A stretch of DNA of 64,000 nucleotides, taken from contig MCFL01000134.1 of assembly GCA_002102555.1 (NCBI GenBank), positions 1 through 64,000 of the forward strand, given 5' to 3'. The notes below the pieces were generated by a model. The model was not told the DNA's origin. It ran no database searches and saw nothing but the letters and a program-made list of their open reading frames with translations. Made by a program: the position numbers and the translations under genes. Source of the DNA: Catenaria anguillulae PL171. Taxonomy: Eukaryota; Blastocladiomycota; Blastocladiomycetes; Blastocladiales; Catenariaceae. Of this stretch, positions 33,190 to 44,576 are shown piece by piece (position 1 is the first letter of the stretch; every line of letters begins with the position of its first letter).

Positions 33190-34950
33190 AATCTTCACCA
33201 TGCATCGCTCCAGCGTCATCACTCAACTCCCCCGACTCAGTACCGCCTTGCTCGCCCGTCTGAGCTTCACCAAACTCATCCAAGTCTTGTCCAACTTCGT
33301 CGCCTTCGCCCGCCACTGCTGCGTCCAAGTCCACACTGACCATGCCCGACAAATCCACACCAAGCTCATGCGCACTCAATTCCACGGGTTCCTTGTTATT
33401 GACTGGCACTGAAAATGATGGGGCCCAAATGGGCCCACAACGCCAAGCGAACCGAGGAAAAGTTGGCGAGCTTGGAGAGGTGGTCGAGCGTGACACGGTA
33501 ACGCGCCGACGCTTTGGCGGTGCGCAGGTCGATGTTGCCGTGCAATACAAGACAAGCGTAGACTTCAACAGCAGCAATGAAGCGAGCGAGGCGAGCGAAG
33601 TTGGCCAGAGATGGCGCACGGGTGAAGTCCAGTGGACCGGTGACCCAAAAGTTGTGGATATGCCGGCCCAGCATGTCCCCCTTGGCTTGCTTGCCATGCA
33701 GGAGCGTATTGACCAGCTTCCCGAACCGGGGAAGACGTCCCAGACAAGTCACTTAGCGGCGTCCAAATCCCGGCACGCGAAACGCCCGTCGTCCATCTTG
33801 TCCAAAACCTCCTGAGCAGTGGACAATTGCACTGACGATCCGTCGAGCTTGCGCTTCTTGGCGGATAACTCGGAGGTCTTGGTGCCGCAGTGGGTGGGCA
33901 GGTCGCGATACATGCGCTAGACATTGACAAGCACGTGCGCAGTCAGGTTCATATCGCCAACGTGCATGGCGGAGTTCTACAAGCGGGACACAATGTACCA
34001 GTCCTGCATAGCGCCTGCAACTTCACCGTCCACGCGCTTGTTGCCGGTTGGACACCGGCCATTTGGCCGCAAAGAGGGCAAGGGATCGATTGTATTCCCG
34101 GCCGTTCGCTGAGGGGCAGTAGGTGCGGCGTTGGATAAAGTGGGTCGGATAAGGTGGGAAGGCGAATTGAACAGGGGAGTTTGTGTGAGTCGGGGTTTTG
34201 ATGGAGAAATTGTGGTTTGAAAGGGTTTAGATAAATGGGAAAGGCAACGAACACAGCACGGCCGCCTTGACGTCCTTGCAGCCATCCTTGAACGCGACGC
34301 GCGACACAGAAACCATCAGGGTGGTCAAGTCCTTGTCGCCGTCCATTTGGTCGACGTACGCCTTCAGTTGAGGCTTGCTGGTGACCGGGCCGGACTGTAG
34401 GTACGTCTGTTTGAATGAAAGCGGGTAAAAAAGTCTCACCGTATTGCAAAGGGCTCCAAGTTGCGTACCACAATGACCTCGGAATCGACCGAACTCAGGA
34501 TCGGGCAATCAGCATCGTGAAGCATGCACCGAATGAGCTCAATCTTGAGCAGATCTTGAGTCGACTTGTCCAAGGACTGCTTGGGCAGGTGCCGGACAAT
34601 CATGTCAAACTTGGCCATGAGGATCGCCGCAAGTTCGTGACAGAGGAAGCAGATGCGAACTTAAATGAGAGCATCCCCATAAGCATGGGTGAGACGGCCG
34701 CTGGGCACGTACGGTAGGCTGCGCACGTGAGGTTGAGGTTAAACAAGTCGCCGGGAGGCGTGCGAGCTAAGGCTGGGCCGGGATCAAACAAGCTCAAGTG
34801 GGGAGCGTCGGCGTGATGGAAGGTACATAGTCCGTGACGACAATACAAAGGGCACGCGGGCTGGGCGACCGTGATGTAGAGGCATGGGTACAGTACTGCA
34901 TCGCTCGCCAGAGCTTGCACCTCCGCTTACCGTGACAGGCATGAGGAGAG
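33190..34950 (-). pseudogene. decayed protein-coding relic, family unknown
   Basis: Several minus-strand stretches read like one protein broken by stops and shifts. In order: LFDPGPALARTPPGDLFNLN (about 34800); MAKFDMIVRHLPKQSLDKST (34618); a GTACGC intron; DQMDGDKDLTTLMVSVSRVA (about 34340); an intron-like gap; MQDWYIVSRL-stop-NSAMHVGDMNLTA (about 34000); VLVNV-stop-RMYRDLPTHCG; then KRKLDGSSVQL (about 33850). A frame change near 33750 follows, then LDFTRAPSLANFARLARF, and an acidic C terminus ending about 33190. At least two in-frame TAG codons and one frameshift are present. It could be a dead host gene or a fossil of a mobile or viral element; no diagnostic motif decides. Confidence 0.5.
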
Positions 34951-35128
34951 AATGTGCCATCGGCCGTGCCATCGCCGAGTCCGCTTGACGATGCGATGGA
35001 CGCCGATCGCAAAAGGGCCGCGATCTGAAGCACGTGATGAACATGGATGAATTCCGGTTCGTATTACGTCACACAGGGCTCTGGCACAAAGTGCAACTGA
35101 ATGATTCGACACAATGCAATCTCCATAG

Positions 35129-37320
35129 ATGGGCAAGATGCATCCCCTAGCCCTGCCCTCTCTGCGCCGTTCCGTTGCTCTCCTGCTCGTGTTGTCCACC
35201 TTCGCGCATCTCCAACGCGTGTTGGTGGCCGTGGTGGCTACGCCTGCTCCCGTCCCTCATGATCAAGCCGACAACGCCGCCGATCACTTCAACTCCACAT
35301 CCACTTTGCCCGTTCCCGACGGTGCCTTCTACGTCATCTGCGATGCACAAGTCGGGTGCCGATCCGAACAGTTTTCTTCCTCTTCCGACTCTGCTTTCCT
35401 CGACACATTGCACACCAACCCCAACGACCACACGGACGACGACCCGTCCGTCTTTCTCGCCTCCTCGCACACGCTCCCAACTGACTCGACACTCTCCCCA
35501 CCGGCGCGCAGCCGGCGTAAATGGTCCCCGGGCCTCGCCTACCACGGCGACCCAGGCGAACCCTACGTGCCCCGCCATTCCTCCGCAGAAACTCCTCCAT
35601 ACTTGCCCGACGCATCCAACGACCACCTTCCCTTTTCCATGACCTTGATTCACACCAACGACATTCACGCACATTATGACGAATACTCGCCCTCGGGCAC
35701 CGACTGCCTGCCCACCTCTGCCCGCGATTCCGAGCCGACCGATTGTATGGGCGGCATTGCCCGCCTACGCACCATCATTGACCGCGTGCGCTTGGCGCGC
35801 CCGCACGTGTACTTGGTGGATGCGGGTGACCAGTTCCAGGGCACCTTGTTTCACAATTACTTTCGTGGGAATGCATCAGCCGCGTTTATGAACGCGTTTG
35901 GGTACGATATCATGGCCTTGGGCAATCACGAGTTTGATGAGGGAGTTGCTCTCTTGGCCAGATTTATTCGTATGCTTGGATTCCCTGTGGTGGCGTGCAA
36001 CTTGGCGTTTGACGCCGAGCACGAGCTCAGCCAAGTGGTGGCGCCGTACGCGGTGCTCAACAAGTATGGTGTGCGGTTGGGCGTTGTTGGATACATTACA
36101 CGTATGGTTATCCTTGCTTTTTTTTTTTTGCCTGCTCAATCACTACACTGATGCACATGGCAACAGCAACCACGGCCGAAATCTCGCGCGTCGGGCCAAA
36201 CTTGCACTTTTCCAACCCCATTGCGCCCATTCAACAAGCCATCGACGCCCTTCACGCCCTGGGCGTGCGAAAGATTATTGCTGTTGCACACAATGGGTAC
36301 GCAGAGGACATGCACGTTGCGGCCAACACGCGCGGCCTAGCCCTGATAGTTGGCGGCCACTCGCACACTTTGCTACACGCCAACCCGCGCGAACCGGGCG
36401 CCGAGGGACCGTATCCGACATTAATCAAGAACCTGGACGGCGAACATGTGGTCATTGTGCAGGCAAAAGCATGGGGCGAGTGGGTGGGTGTGCTGGACTT
36501 GGACTGGGACGCTCAGGGGAAACTTGTGCGTGTGCGCGGCGAACCCGTGCACTTGACAAGTAATGTGACAAAACACAAGGCCACGCAGCGCATGGTGGAA
36601 GCGTGGCGCGCGCCGTTTGACGAGTGGAGCCGCCAAGTGGTTGGCGAAACGACGCGCGCCATGTTGAGGGACGCGTGCCGGTGGGGGTCGTGTGCATTGG
36701 GCAATCTGGTGGCGGATGCATTACGCGACGGCTATCTGCTGCGGGCCCGCCGCGGCCGCGGTTCGCAAGACGCTGAGCTTGAGGTAGATGGCGTGTTTAG
36801 TTTGATGAACACGGGTGGATTGCGCGCAGACATGCCAAAAGGCAACATCACCATGGGCGAGGTGACGACCATTCTGCCCTTTTCCAACGAAATGGTGGCC
36901 GTGCAAGTGTCAGGCGCGTACGTGCTTGAAATGCTCGAAAACATTGTTGCGGATACAAACCCGCGCACGGGGCACGTCATCACATCATTTGCGCAAACCG
37001 CAGGCTTGTACGCAACGCTGGACGTGACTCTGCCTGAGCGCCGTCGGGTCGTGAGTGCTTGGATTCTGGATGAAGATAATGAAAAGGTGCCCGTGGATCC
37101 CGCGGGAACTTTTTTGATGGTGACGCTCGACTATATTGCAGAGGGTGGCGATCAGATGTTGCCTTGGTTTTGGGCGCATGGCGAGCTGGCATTGATGGGC
37201 GATATCAAGGATCATGTGGTCAGGTTGATTCGGGAAACGGGTGTGGTGGTACCTAATGACGAGGCAAGGTTATCGGTAGTGGTGGATGAGGGCCATCCGT
37301 GGGTGAGGGGACATTTGTGA
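35129..37320 (+). CDS. secreted 5'-nucleotidase/UshA-family metallophosphoesterase (copy 2)
   Basis: Exons 35129-36101 and 36167-37320 give 708 residues; ATG at 35138 is an equally good start. The N terminus is a basic-hydrophobic signal sequence (LRRSVALLLVLSTFAHLQ). About 120 low-complexity residues follow, then the phosphoesterase domain: HTNDIHAHYDE, DAGDQFQGTLF, GNHEFDEG, AHNGYAED, GGHSHTLL. The C-terminal nucleotidase domain has MNTGGLRADMPKGNITMGE and ILPFSNE. It is a clear paralog of the gene at 3907-6586: the AKAWGEWVG segment is shared, as is an intron next to the GYIT/GFIT strand. It lacks that gene's Pro-rich KPVDPP linker. Extracellular phosphate or nucleoside scavenging is the likely role; the substrate is not determinable. 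Confidence 0.9.
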
Positions 37321-37419
37321 CGTTCTTGTTGCCCATACTTGAAAACCCAAATTCAAATTTTGACCAAAGAAACGATTTCATTCGAGGTATTTGACACTCC
37401 CACTGGCATACAGCGCATT

Positions 37420-38727
37420 TCACTTCAACACGATGAACACACCCGATGGAACCCGCTTGCGATCCGACTTGTTTGCCTTGACTGCTTGTGCCGCATACTC
37501 GCGCATTTGTGCGCGACGGGTGCTGGTCTCTGCCTGCTCCATGGTCTTGGCCAAGTGCCGAATATCACTGGTTGACATGGTAGTGAGCGCATTGGCGGCC
37601 GTGCCTGACCGCGCGAGTTTGGCTGCTTGATGAACTGGAATGGAATGCCGCAGAGCAAGGTCTTGGGCCAGCGCGTGCGAGTCGCCCGCGCGGACAACGG
37701 CGCGGATGCGTGACGAGGAGGTGGGCGAGTCGGACGCGTCTGTGATGGACGAGAGTGCGGAAGGGCGGGCAAGTGCCGGACGACGAGCACCAGAAACGAT
37801 CCGAGCAATGGAGGTGGTTGCCACAGACGATGATGGTTGGGGCGAAGCGATAGTGCGTGTGGCAAACACCTCGTTTGGTCGCTCATAGAAAGCAGCATAC
37901 TCGCGCCACCCGCCGCTCTCGATACGAATGGCATTGTGGCCTCGCGCACTCATGTGCTTGATAGCGTCTTGGCCAGATCGGAACTCGTCACGCATTTCAG
38001 GCAAGTCTTCTTCTTCCTCATCCTCATCTTCTTGCGCGTCAGCGGAAAAGTTCGGGTTCCAGTACACGGCGTGGCAGTGCAAGCAATGGCCCAAGTCGTG
38101 GATCTTGGTTTCGAGGTACAGGAGGAGACCTGCGAGGTCGGCAACAGCATCTGCGTGTGGGATGTGGAACGAATGCTTGGCGGCAAGGTGCGAGTGCACA
38201 CCTGTGGGGTTGTCGAGGTCAAGCGGGTCGAGGCAAAAGGGGCACAAGACTTGGTCGTCGTCGTCGTCGCTGCACACGCAGGCTTTGGCGGCGGCCGATG
38301 ATTGAGTAGCTGGCGGTTCTTGTTCTTCGGGAGCAGTGACGACACCTGCCGCCATTGTTTGCTTGTGTGCCTTTGAAGCAAGGTGCTTGGCCAAAGAAGC
38401 TGCAGTGGCGAATGCGCGGCGGCACGGGAAGCAAGTGTATGTGAGCACTTCGTCGTCGTCCTCGGGCTCGGGGTCCGATGAGTGGATCGACCAGGACGAC
38501 CGCGATGACGAGTCGGAAGAGGTCGAGGACGACCGGCGACGGCCGTGGGGCTGTGATTTTGATTGGGACGACTTGCTATTGGCCTTGTTGCGCTTTGCCT
38601 TTGACGAGTTGCGCGGCGAGCGAGAAGGGTTGACGATGGGCGAGGGCTCCATGATGGTTGGTTGCGTGTTGCAGTGGATGGGGATGGCGGCAGAGGCAGA
38701 AGCAGAGCCGGAGGCAGCAGTAATCAT
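37420..38727 (-). CDS. REI1: Rei1/ZNF622-like 60S biogenesis factor, first zinc finger missing
   Basis: A single-exon gene of 435 residues. It has a C2H2 finger of the second-finger type (YTCFPCRRAF, KHLASKAHKQ at about residues 97-121). The Rei1 core follows: VLCPFCLDPLD, HLAAKHSFHIPHADAVADLAGLLLYL, LGHCLHCHAVYW, and the HMSARGHNAIR...EYAAFYE block. Rei1 acts in the cytoplasm to release Arx1 from pre-60S particles. The protein begins with a Ser/Arg-rich segment in place of the family's N-terminal DWHRYNLKR finger, and I see no upstream exon encoding that finger. It could be a divergent paralog or an unusual form. The disordered loop before the C-terminal helix RRAQMREYAAQ is long. Confidence 0.82.
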   Translation of the reverse strand: MITAASGSASASAAIPIHCNTQPTIMEPSPIVNPSRSPRNSSKAKRNKANSKSSQSKSQPHGRRRSSSTSSDSSSRSSWSIHSSDPEPEDDDEVLTYTCFPCRRAFATAASLAKHLASKAHKQTMAAGVVTAPEEQEPPATQSSAAAKACVCSDDDDDQVLCPFCLDPLDLDNPTGVHSHLAAKHSFHIPHADAVADLAGLLLYLETKIHDLGHCLHCHAVYWNPNFSADAQEDEDEEEEDLPEMRDEFRSGQDAIKHMSARGHNAIRIESGGWREYAAFYERPNEVFATRTIASPQPSSSVATTSIARIVSGARRPALARPSALSSITDASDSPTSSSRIRAVVRAGDSHALAQDLALRHSIPVHQAAKLARSGTAANALTTMSTSDIRHLAKTMEQAETSTRRAQMREYAAQAVKANKSDRKRVPSGVFIVLK

Positions 38728-39358
38728 GATGGAATCAAGGCTGGTTGGGTGGATGTCGGTCCAACTTGAGAATGGATGGATGGGACGGGATCCTGGCTGC
38801 TACTTGTACCCCACCACGGACGGGCCAAGGCTCGAGCTCAGAGGCAACCCAGGGCCTACGAATACCCCAGATCATGGCGAGCGGCATAGCCATCAGACGA
38901 CGTTGGCATTATTGCATAGTGTGTGTTTCATGTTTCTTCGGTTGAATCATCGTTCAAGAGTTTGCCTTGCGAACACTGTGTCCAAAGTGAACCTGACGAC
39001 ATGACTCAACTCGAGTTCTGGACATGCTCGTGCACGTTTGACAGCACAGCCACGCTTGCGCTTGTGAGCGTTGACTCAACCAAACGAGTGCCAACCACAA
39101 CTTTGCAAAGTACTTCATATATAGGTATTAACATGGCTCTAGTTCAAGTCGGACTCAATTCAAGCAGCAAGGAATGTAAATACATGAAGAGGTGCGTTCA
39201 TTTGCATATACATTGACAACCGTTGCATCACAAAATGAAAGACATTGAGAACAACAAAACAATTGCAACCACAACGAGCCATGGTACACAATCAATAAAG
39301 TAAAATCAAAACAAGAACGAGCCAGACCACCCAACCTCCTCCGTGGCAGCTGCCTTCC
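38728..39358. other. intergenic
   Basis: 630 bases between the Rei1-like start and the CCT4 stop, AT-rich in its second half. No gene, RNA or repeat recognised. Confidence 0.45.
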
Positions 39359-41263
39359 TTAGCGTGCTGTGACAATGTCGTCAATCTTGAGCACCATCCT
39401 GACCGTCTCGCTGGCCAATTCAATGGCCGACGTGCACACCAACAAGGGCTGGATGACGTGCTCGTCCAAGATGTTGGTGATGGTACCCTTGCGCACATTG
39501 ATACCAGCCGTCTTTTCGCCCTGTGCGTGACGGTTGCGCAACTCGGTCACAATCGAGATAGGGTTGAGCCCAGCGTTTTCGGCCAGCGTGGTTGGAATCA
39601 CTTCAAGGGCCTCGGCAAATGCTTGGAAGCAGTACTGGTGCATGCCCTTGAGCGTGCGCGCGTGTTGCACGAGTTGGTGCGACACTTCCATTTCGGGGGC
39701 ACCGCCACCGGCAATCAGAGCGCTGTGTACTCGAGAATTGAGGAATGTCAGTTACGCAGCATGAACAATGAAATCACGTGAAAAAAGGAAGAAAAAGAAA
39801 CAGACCGCTTCTTGACAAGGCAACGAATCACACAAAGGGCATCGTGCAAGGACCGTTCGGCTTCCTCCAAAACAAGTCCGTTGGCGCCACGGCACACGAC
39901 ACTGACCGTCTTAGCGGCCGACTTTGCCCCGGCAAACTTGACGTACCGAGACCCGTGGCTCTGAACCTCCTCGACCAGCTCGGCACTGCCCAACTTGTCC
40001 TCGGTGAAACTGTCAATGTCGGCAATGGGCTTGCATCCGGTCGACTTGCAAATAAACTCGACCTCGTCACGCTCAATGTCCTTGATGACCATGATCTTGA
40101 GTTTGGCCAAAAAGTGCAACGACAGCTCATTGACGGCATCACGCAAGATGGACTTTTGAATGAGGATGACGTTGGCGCCGGCCTTTTTGATCTTTTTGCA
40201 CATGTTGAGCAGGTACTGGCGCTCCTCCTTGAGAATCTTGTCCATTTGGCGGTAGTCGTTGACGACAATTTGGTTTTCCATGTCGGGCTTTGGCGGCGAC
40301 AGTTGGAATTGGATGAGTGCGATTTTGGCTTTTTCAATGCGCGAAGGTCCACCGGCCGACTTGATGACCGATTGTGTCAGGACAAGGCCATCCATCATTT
40401 CCGTGTCGTCAATTGTGCCGCCAACCTTCTTGATGAGGCGCACGTCGCGCAAATCCACGTTGGTGGCGGTGGCCGGGTCAATCACCTTGAGCACGGCGTC
40501 AACGGCAATGGGTGACAGCAAGTGCGAGTTTTGCGAGACCACCTTGGAGTTGAGCGACGTGGTGGCTGCTTGCAGGAGCGAGGCGCGGTCCGCAAGGTCG
40601 ACGGGGATGGACATGGCAGTCAGGATTTCAACGGCCTTGGCGGCGGCTGCCAAGAATGATTCGGCAACCACGGTTGGGTGGATGCCCTTGGACAACATCT
40701 TTTCGGCAGCAACGAGCAGCGAGCCTGCGAGCACGACGACCGACGTGGTGCCGTCGCCGGCTTCAATGTCTTGAGCGGCCGAGAGATCAACAAGCTATTA
40801 ATGCGATGGCAAACAATGCGAAGGTTGGGTCCAGAGCGCCAATGGTGAGAGATACACAAGAAGAGAGAGGGAGAGAGGAGAAAGAGAGGGAGGGGAACGG
40901 ACCATGCGTGCGGCAGGATGCAAGACACTCATGTACTTGAGAATGGTTGCACCGTCGTTGGTGATCATGACCTCGCCAGTGCCCGTTTGAATCTAAACCA
41001 TGAGATGCGTGTATGTCAGTTGCACGAGGTGGTAAATGCGAGTATGCCATGCGCATGAGAAGAAGGAGACTGTATGGACAAACCATCTTGTCCATGCCAC
41101 GCGGGCCAAGCGACGTGCGCACGGCATCGGCCACGGCCTTGGCAGCAATGATGTTTGAACGGCGGACTTCCTCGGGCTTGGTTTTGTCCTTGAAGGCGGA
41201 CATGCCACCTCCAGAAGAGGACGAAGAGGAGGCGGCGGGGGCAGAGGCGGCACCGGCAGACAT
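39359..41263 (-). CDS. CCT4: T-complex protein 1 subunit delta (CCT4)
   Basis: Exons 41263-41084, 40992-40903, 40794-39806 and 39722-39359 give 540 residues, the usual length. CCT4 is one of eight subunits of the cytosolic chaperonin that folds actin and tubulin. Group II chaperonin motifs are intact: [33 protein letters not shown] (catalytic Asp), and [13 protein letters not shown] near the C-terminal end of the intermediate domain. The delta identity comes from [33 protein letters not shown] and the C-terminal [17 protein letters not shown]. Donors are GTTTGT, GTCCGT and GTCTGT. A short Ser/Gly-rich N terminus precedes the domain. Constitutive expression is expected. Confidence 0.96.
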
Positions 41264-41746
41264 GGTTGGTGAGTTGATTGGTGGGACTGGTGTGTTGATC
41301 GATCAGGTCGACAAGCAAGTGAGAGGCAATGAGTGCGTGTGTTGGTGTGTTGGTGGGCGTGATCGGCGACGGCGAGGAGGATGCGACGTGGTGTGGGGAC
41401 GACGGCGACGGCGGCGGCGAAGGGCGGTGGTGGAAGTGAGAGATGGCAAGGAATGCTTTGCGTTGCGTTGCGTCTTGTCAGTGCTGGACACGAAAATGCG
41501 TTGCCATGAAGCGATGTATTTCGAAAAGATCACAATATTGCGATTGTGATGATTTCGGTCTGTCAAACAATGCGACCATTGATGGCACGCCGATCCATCC
41601 TCTTCTCGCTTGTGTCCTTGAATCACTGAATCACATCCACACGCATAAACTTATTTTGAATCACTGAATCACATCCACACAGCAGCTGCACACCCTCATA
41701 TGCATTCCAGTCTGGGCAATCACAAACCGACAATTCCATTCTCGCC
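41264..41746. promoter_or_regulatory. divergent promoter region of CCT4 and MED10
   Basis: 480 bases between two divergent housekeeping genes, with a purine-rich GGCGAC run near 41400. A 20-bp-scale duplication (TTGAATCACTGAATCACATCCACAC-like) occurs at about 41620-41680. No other element assigned. Confidence 0.4.
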
Positions 41747-42424
41747 ATGTCTGGCCGCCGATCCAATCCATCCACTCCGGCACTCGGCCCTGCACCAACC
41801 ACAACGCCTGGCCTCAAGCCCTTGCCTCTCCCTGGCACCCTCAACCTGAGTGCCCTGCGCGCCTCCTCCAACCCGCCCTCTGCCACAACATCGCCCACAT
41901 CGCCCACATCCCCTTTATCTCCGCCACCACCGAAACCCAACGCCAATGCCAATGCCGCCGCCCCTCTCGACCCCACGCTGCCCGCCGTCGAATCGCCGCC
42001 AAACCAATCTCGCCACGCCCTCGAACCCGCTCTGCACCTGATCCACCAAGCCCTGCACACGACCGAACTGATTGCCCGCGAAACTTTCAACTTCTCCGAC
42101 ACGTCGCTGCCCGTGCTAGCCGACCATTTGTCTGATTTCACCAACGTGCTCGCCGAACTCGACGCGCTGGCGGCCGACCCAAACTCGGACTTGAACAAGA
42201 TTTGGATCCCGAAACCCGTGCTGGAGGCCATCGATCGCGGCGAAAATCCCCATCAGGCCACCATGGTGGCCATGGATCGCACGGCCGCGGAAAATCAGTA
42301 CTTGCATGGCAAAGTGTGGGCGGCTGGCGAGTTTGCAAGGGCAATGGAGGATGAGTTGGCAAACGAGTTTGCCGACGAGATGCGCGAGGTGCAAGAGTAT
42401 TTATCAAAGGAGGGCAAGTGCTGA
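41747..42424 (+). CDS. MED10: Mediator complex subunit 10 (Nut2)
   Basis: A single-exon gene of 225 residues. A Pro/Ser/Ala-rich N-terminal extension of about 85 residues precedes the MED10 core. The core has ALHTTELIARETFN, LAELDALAADPNSDLN, the diagnostic IPKPVLEAIDR-GENPHQ (animal form IPLEVFEYIDQGRNP), and a C-terminal helix ending VQEYLSKEGKC. MED10 sits in the Mediator middle module and links RNA polymerase II to activators. Fungal Nut2 proteins often carry extra N-terminal sequence. It is divergent from CCT4 and convergent with the TyrRS gene, ending only 70 bases from it. Confidence 0.87.
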   Translation: MSGRRSNPSTPALGPAPTTTPGLKPLPLPGTLNLSALRASSNPPSATTSPTSPTSPLSPPPPKPNANANAAAPLDPTLPAVESPPNQSRHALEPALHLIHQALHTTELIARETFNFSDTSLPVLADHLSDFTNVLAELDALAADPNSDLNKIWIPKPVLEAIDRGENPHQATMVAMDRTAAENQYLHGKVWAAGEFARAMEDELANEFADEMREVQEYLSKEGKC

Positions 42425-42494
42425 TGAGAGGCAAGTGGCGAGCAAAAGCTGAGCGATTCGTTAAAAGTTATACATATTTCAAAATATACCCTGA

Positions 42495-44114
42495 TTAATC
42501 CATCACTACTTGAAGGATCCAGTAGTTTGACTTGCCCGTGCGAAGCAGACACAGTTGGCCGCCAATCAAGTCTGCGCGCGTTAGCTTTTGCGCTTGGGCA
42601 TCGGTGATACGGTCTTGGTTCAAGTACAGACCGCCCTTCTTTGCCAGCTTGATTGCCTCGGCTGTGACGACAACAAGGGAATAATGAGTGAGATATTTCA
42701 TGAACAGAACGATGCATGCAGGGACAAAGACGTACACTTTGACCGACACGCCCCGGCCTTTGCAAACACCTCGGCCACACTTGCTGGCGCCGTCCCATCG
42801 CCCAAGTCGGCCCACTTGACCCTGATCAGCCTGGGATCTCCCTCAAACGCCGCCACCACCTCGCCCACCCCACCTTCCCTCTCGATCACGTCCCGAATTC
42901 CCTTTCCGTCCTTGGCAAACAACATGCCCGACATTTTCTTAACCTTGCTGAGCGCCTCTGGCGCATGCACCAGCTCGGTCATTTCGCTCGCGAGCACTTT
43001 CTGTGCCTCGCGGTCCTCTGGCCGTTGGGTGTGCGCGTGCATGACATGTGCAATGTGGTCGAGCGGCAGTAGCGTGTACATTTTCAGGTAAGTGCCCACA
43101 TCGGCGTCGTGGGTGCGCATCCAAAACTGAAAGTAGTCATAGGGACTGGTCATGGCCGGGTCCAGCCACACGGCATTGCCTGCGGATTTGCCAAACTTTT
43201 CGCCCGTGGAGGTGGTGACGAGCGGCAAGGTCAATCCAAACACCTTGTCGTTGTCATTGTCGTCACCGTCGGTACCCGCACTTGCCCCAGAGCCAGAGGA
43301 TGAGCATGTGCGGCGAATCAGATCCAATCCGGCAACAATGTTGCCCCATTGATCCGACCCACCGATTTGCAATGTACACCCACGCTCCCGGTACAAGTGA
43401 GCGAAATCATTGGCTTGCACCAACTGGTAGGTAAACTCGGTAAAGGAAATGCCCTGGTCCGACTGCATCCGCGACGCCACCGAGTCGCGCGCCAGCATGG
43501 CACTCACGCGTGCGTGGCGGCCCACTTGATCCAAAAAGTCAATCAGCGACAGCTTGCTTGTCCAATGTTTGTTGTTGACCACATCCACCTTACCCGCATG
43601 GGCACTCGGGGCGTACCCGCGGCGAGCGGCGTATTGCACGCCATTTTCAAAAAAGCGATGCACTTGGTTTGTGATGCCAGCTTCGTTGGCCGCCAAGACG
43701 GCGGGTGACAGGCTGGAGCGTTCGGTGGCGCGGCCAGAAGGGTCGCCGATCGAGCCCGTGGCGCCGCCAATCAGAGCCAGCACGTTGTGGCCGTGGAGCA
43801 GGAACCGCAGCGAGGCGGTGAGTGGGAGCAGGTTGCCAATGTGTGGAGAGGGGGCCGTCGGGTCAATGCCCGTGTAGAGGGTGAGCGGGGTGGAGAGGCG
43901 GGCGGGCGTGAGGAGTGCTGGGCTAGGATGATGTGGACGGGTCTTGTTGGGTGAGTTGACGTTGATTAGGGTGCGATCGGAATGTCGGGGTGTGGGATGG
44001 GACCTACCTGGTGACGGCGTGGATGAGGCCGCGAGCTTGCAGGTCGGCGGCGAGCGGGGAAAGGAGGCGGCGAGCGGCGGCTGCCGTTGCGCTGGTGGTG
44101 CTCGAGCATGTCAT
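42495..44114 (-). CDS. MSY1: mitochondrial tyrosyl-tRNA synthetase
   Basis: Exons 44114-44008, 43922-42736 and 42661-42495 give 486 residues. This is a bacterial-type class I TyrRS: LYTGIDPTAPSPHIGN contains the HIGH-type motif. GGATGSIGDPSGR, LQIGGSDQWGNIVAG (tyrosine pocket) and the KFGKS signature in GEKFGKSAGN follow. The C-terminal S4-like RNA-binding domain starts SEAIKLAKKGGLYLNQDRI after the second intron. The Arg/Ala-rich first 15 residues (TAAAARRLL) suit a mitochondrial presequence. A Ser/Gly/Asp-rich loop is inserted before the KFGKS region. Bacterial architecture plus the presequence point to the organelle enzyme. Confidence 0.95.
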
Positions 44115-44576
44115 GATGCTGATTTCATTGGGCTCTTTCCGATGGTGTCGTTGAAGCCTGAATACATATAACGTATTTACATGCAATGCAATTCATGTCG
44201 TGTTGTAATCGGTGGACGGTGGATCGGAGGACGGCATTGGAGATGGACCAACCTGACCTGACGAACTGACGCGGTCGTGTTGGCAGTTGGGATCGGATCG
44301 AGTTTGTGACGATTTGTTTCCCACCCGAACTTAAAGAAGAGATGTTGAAAGAAGCAAGTGACCTTTCGATTTAAATACAGAGGTTAGATGAATGATGGAG
44401 GGGAGTGCGGACAGAATATTTGATATTGTTGATGGATTATACTTTGAAGGTGGACAAATTTCAAGACAAGATACCTTGTACACAAGTCTCGAGAACGACA
44501 CGACAGCTGATGCAATCTCTTCTTCTTCTTCTGCTTCTTCGCCAGTAGGGATTAAACCAACAGCCATCAGCCTGCC
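44115..44576. promoter_or_regulatory. divergent promoter region of TyrRS and rhomboid-like gene
   Basis: 460 AT-rich bases between divergent starts. No specific element recognised. Confidence 0.4.
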
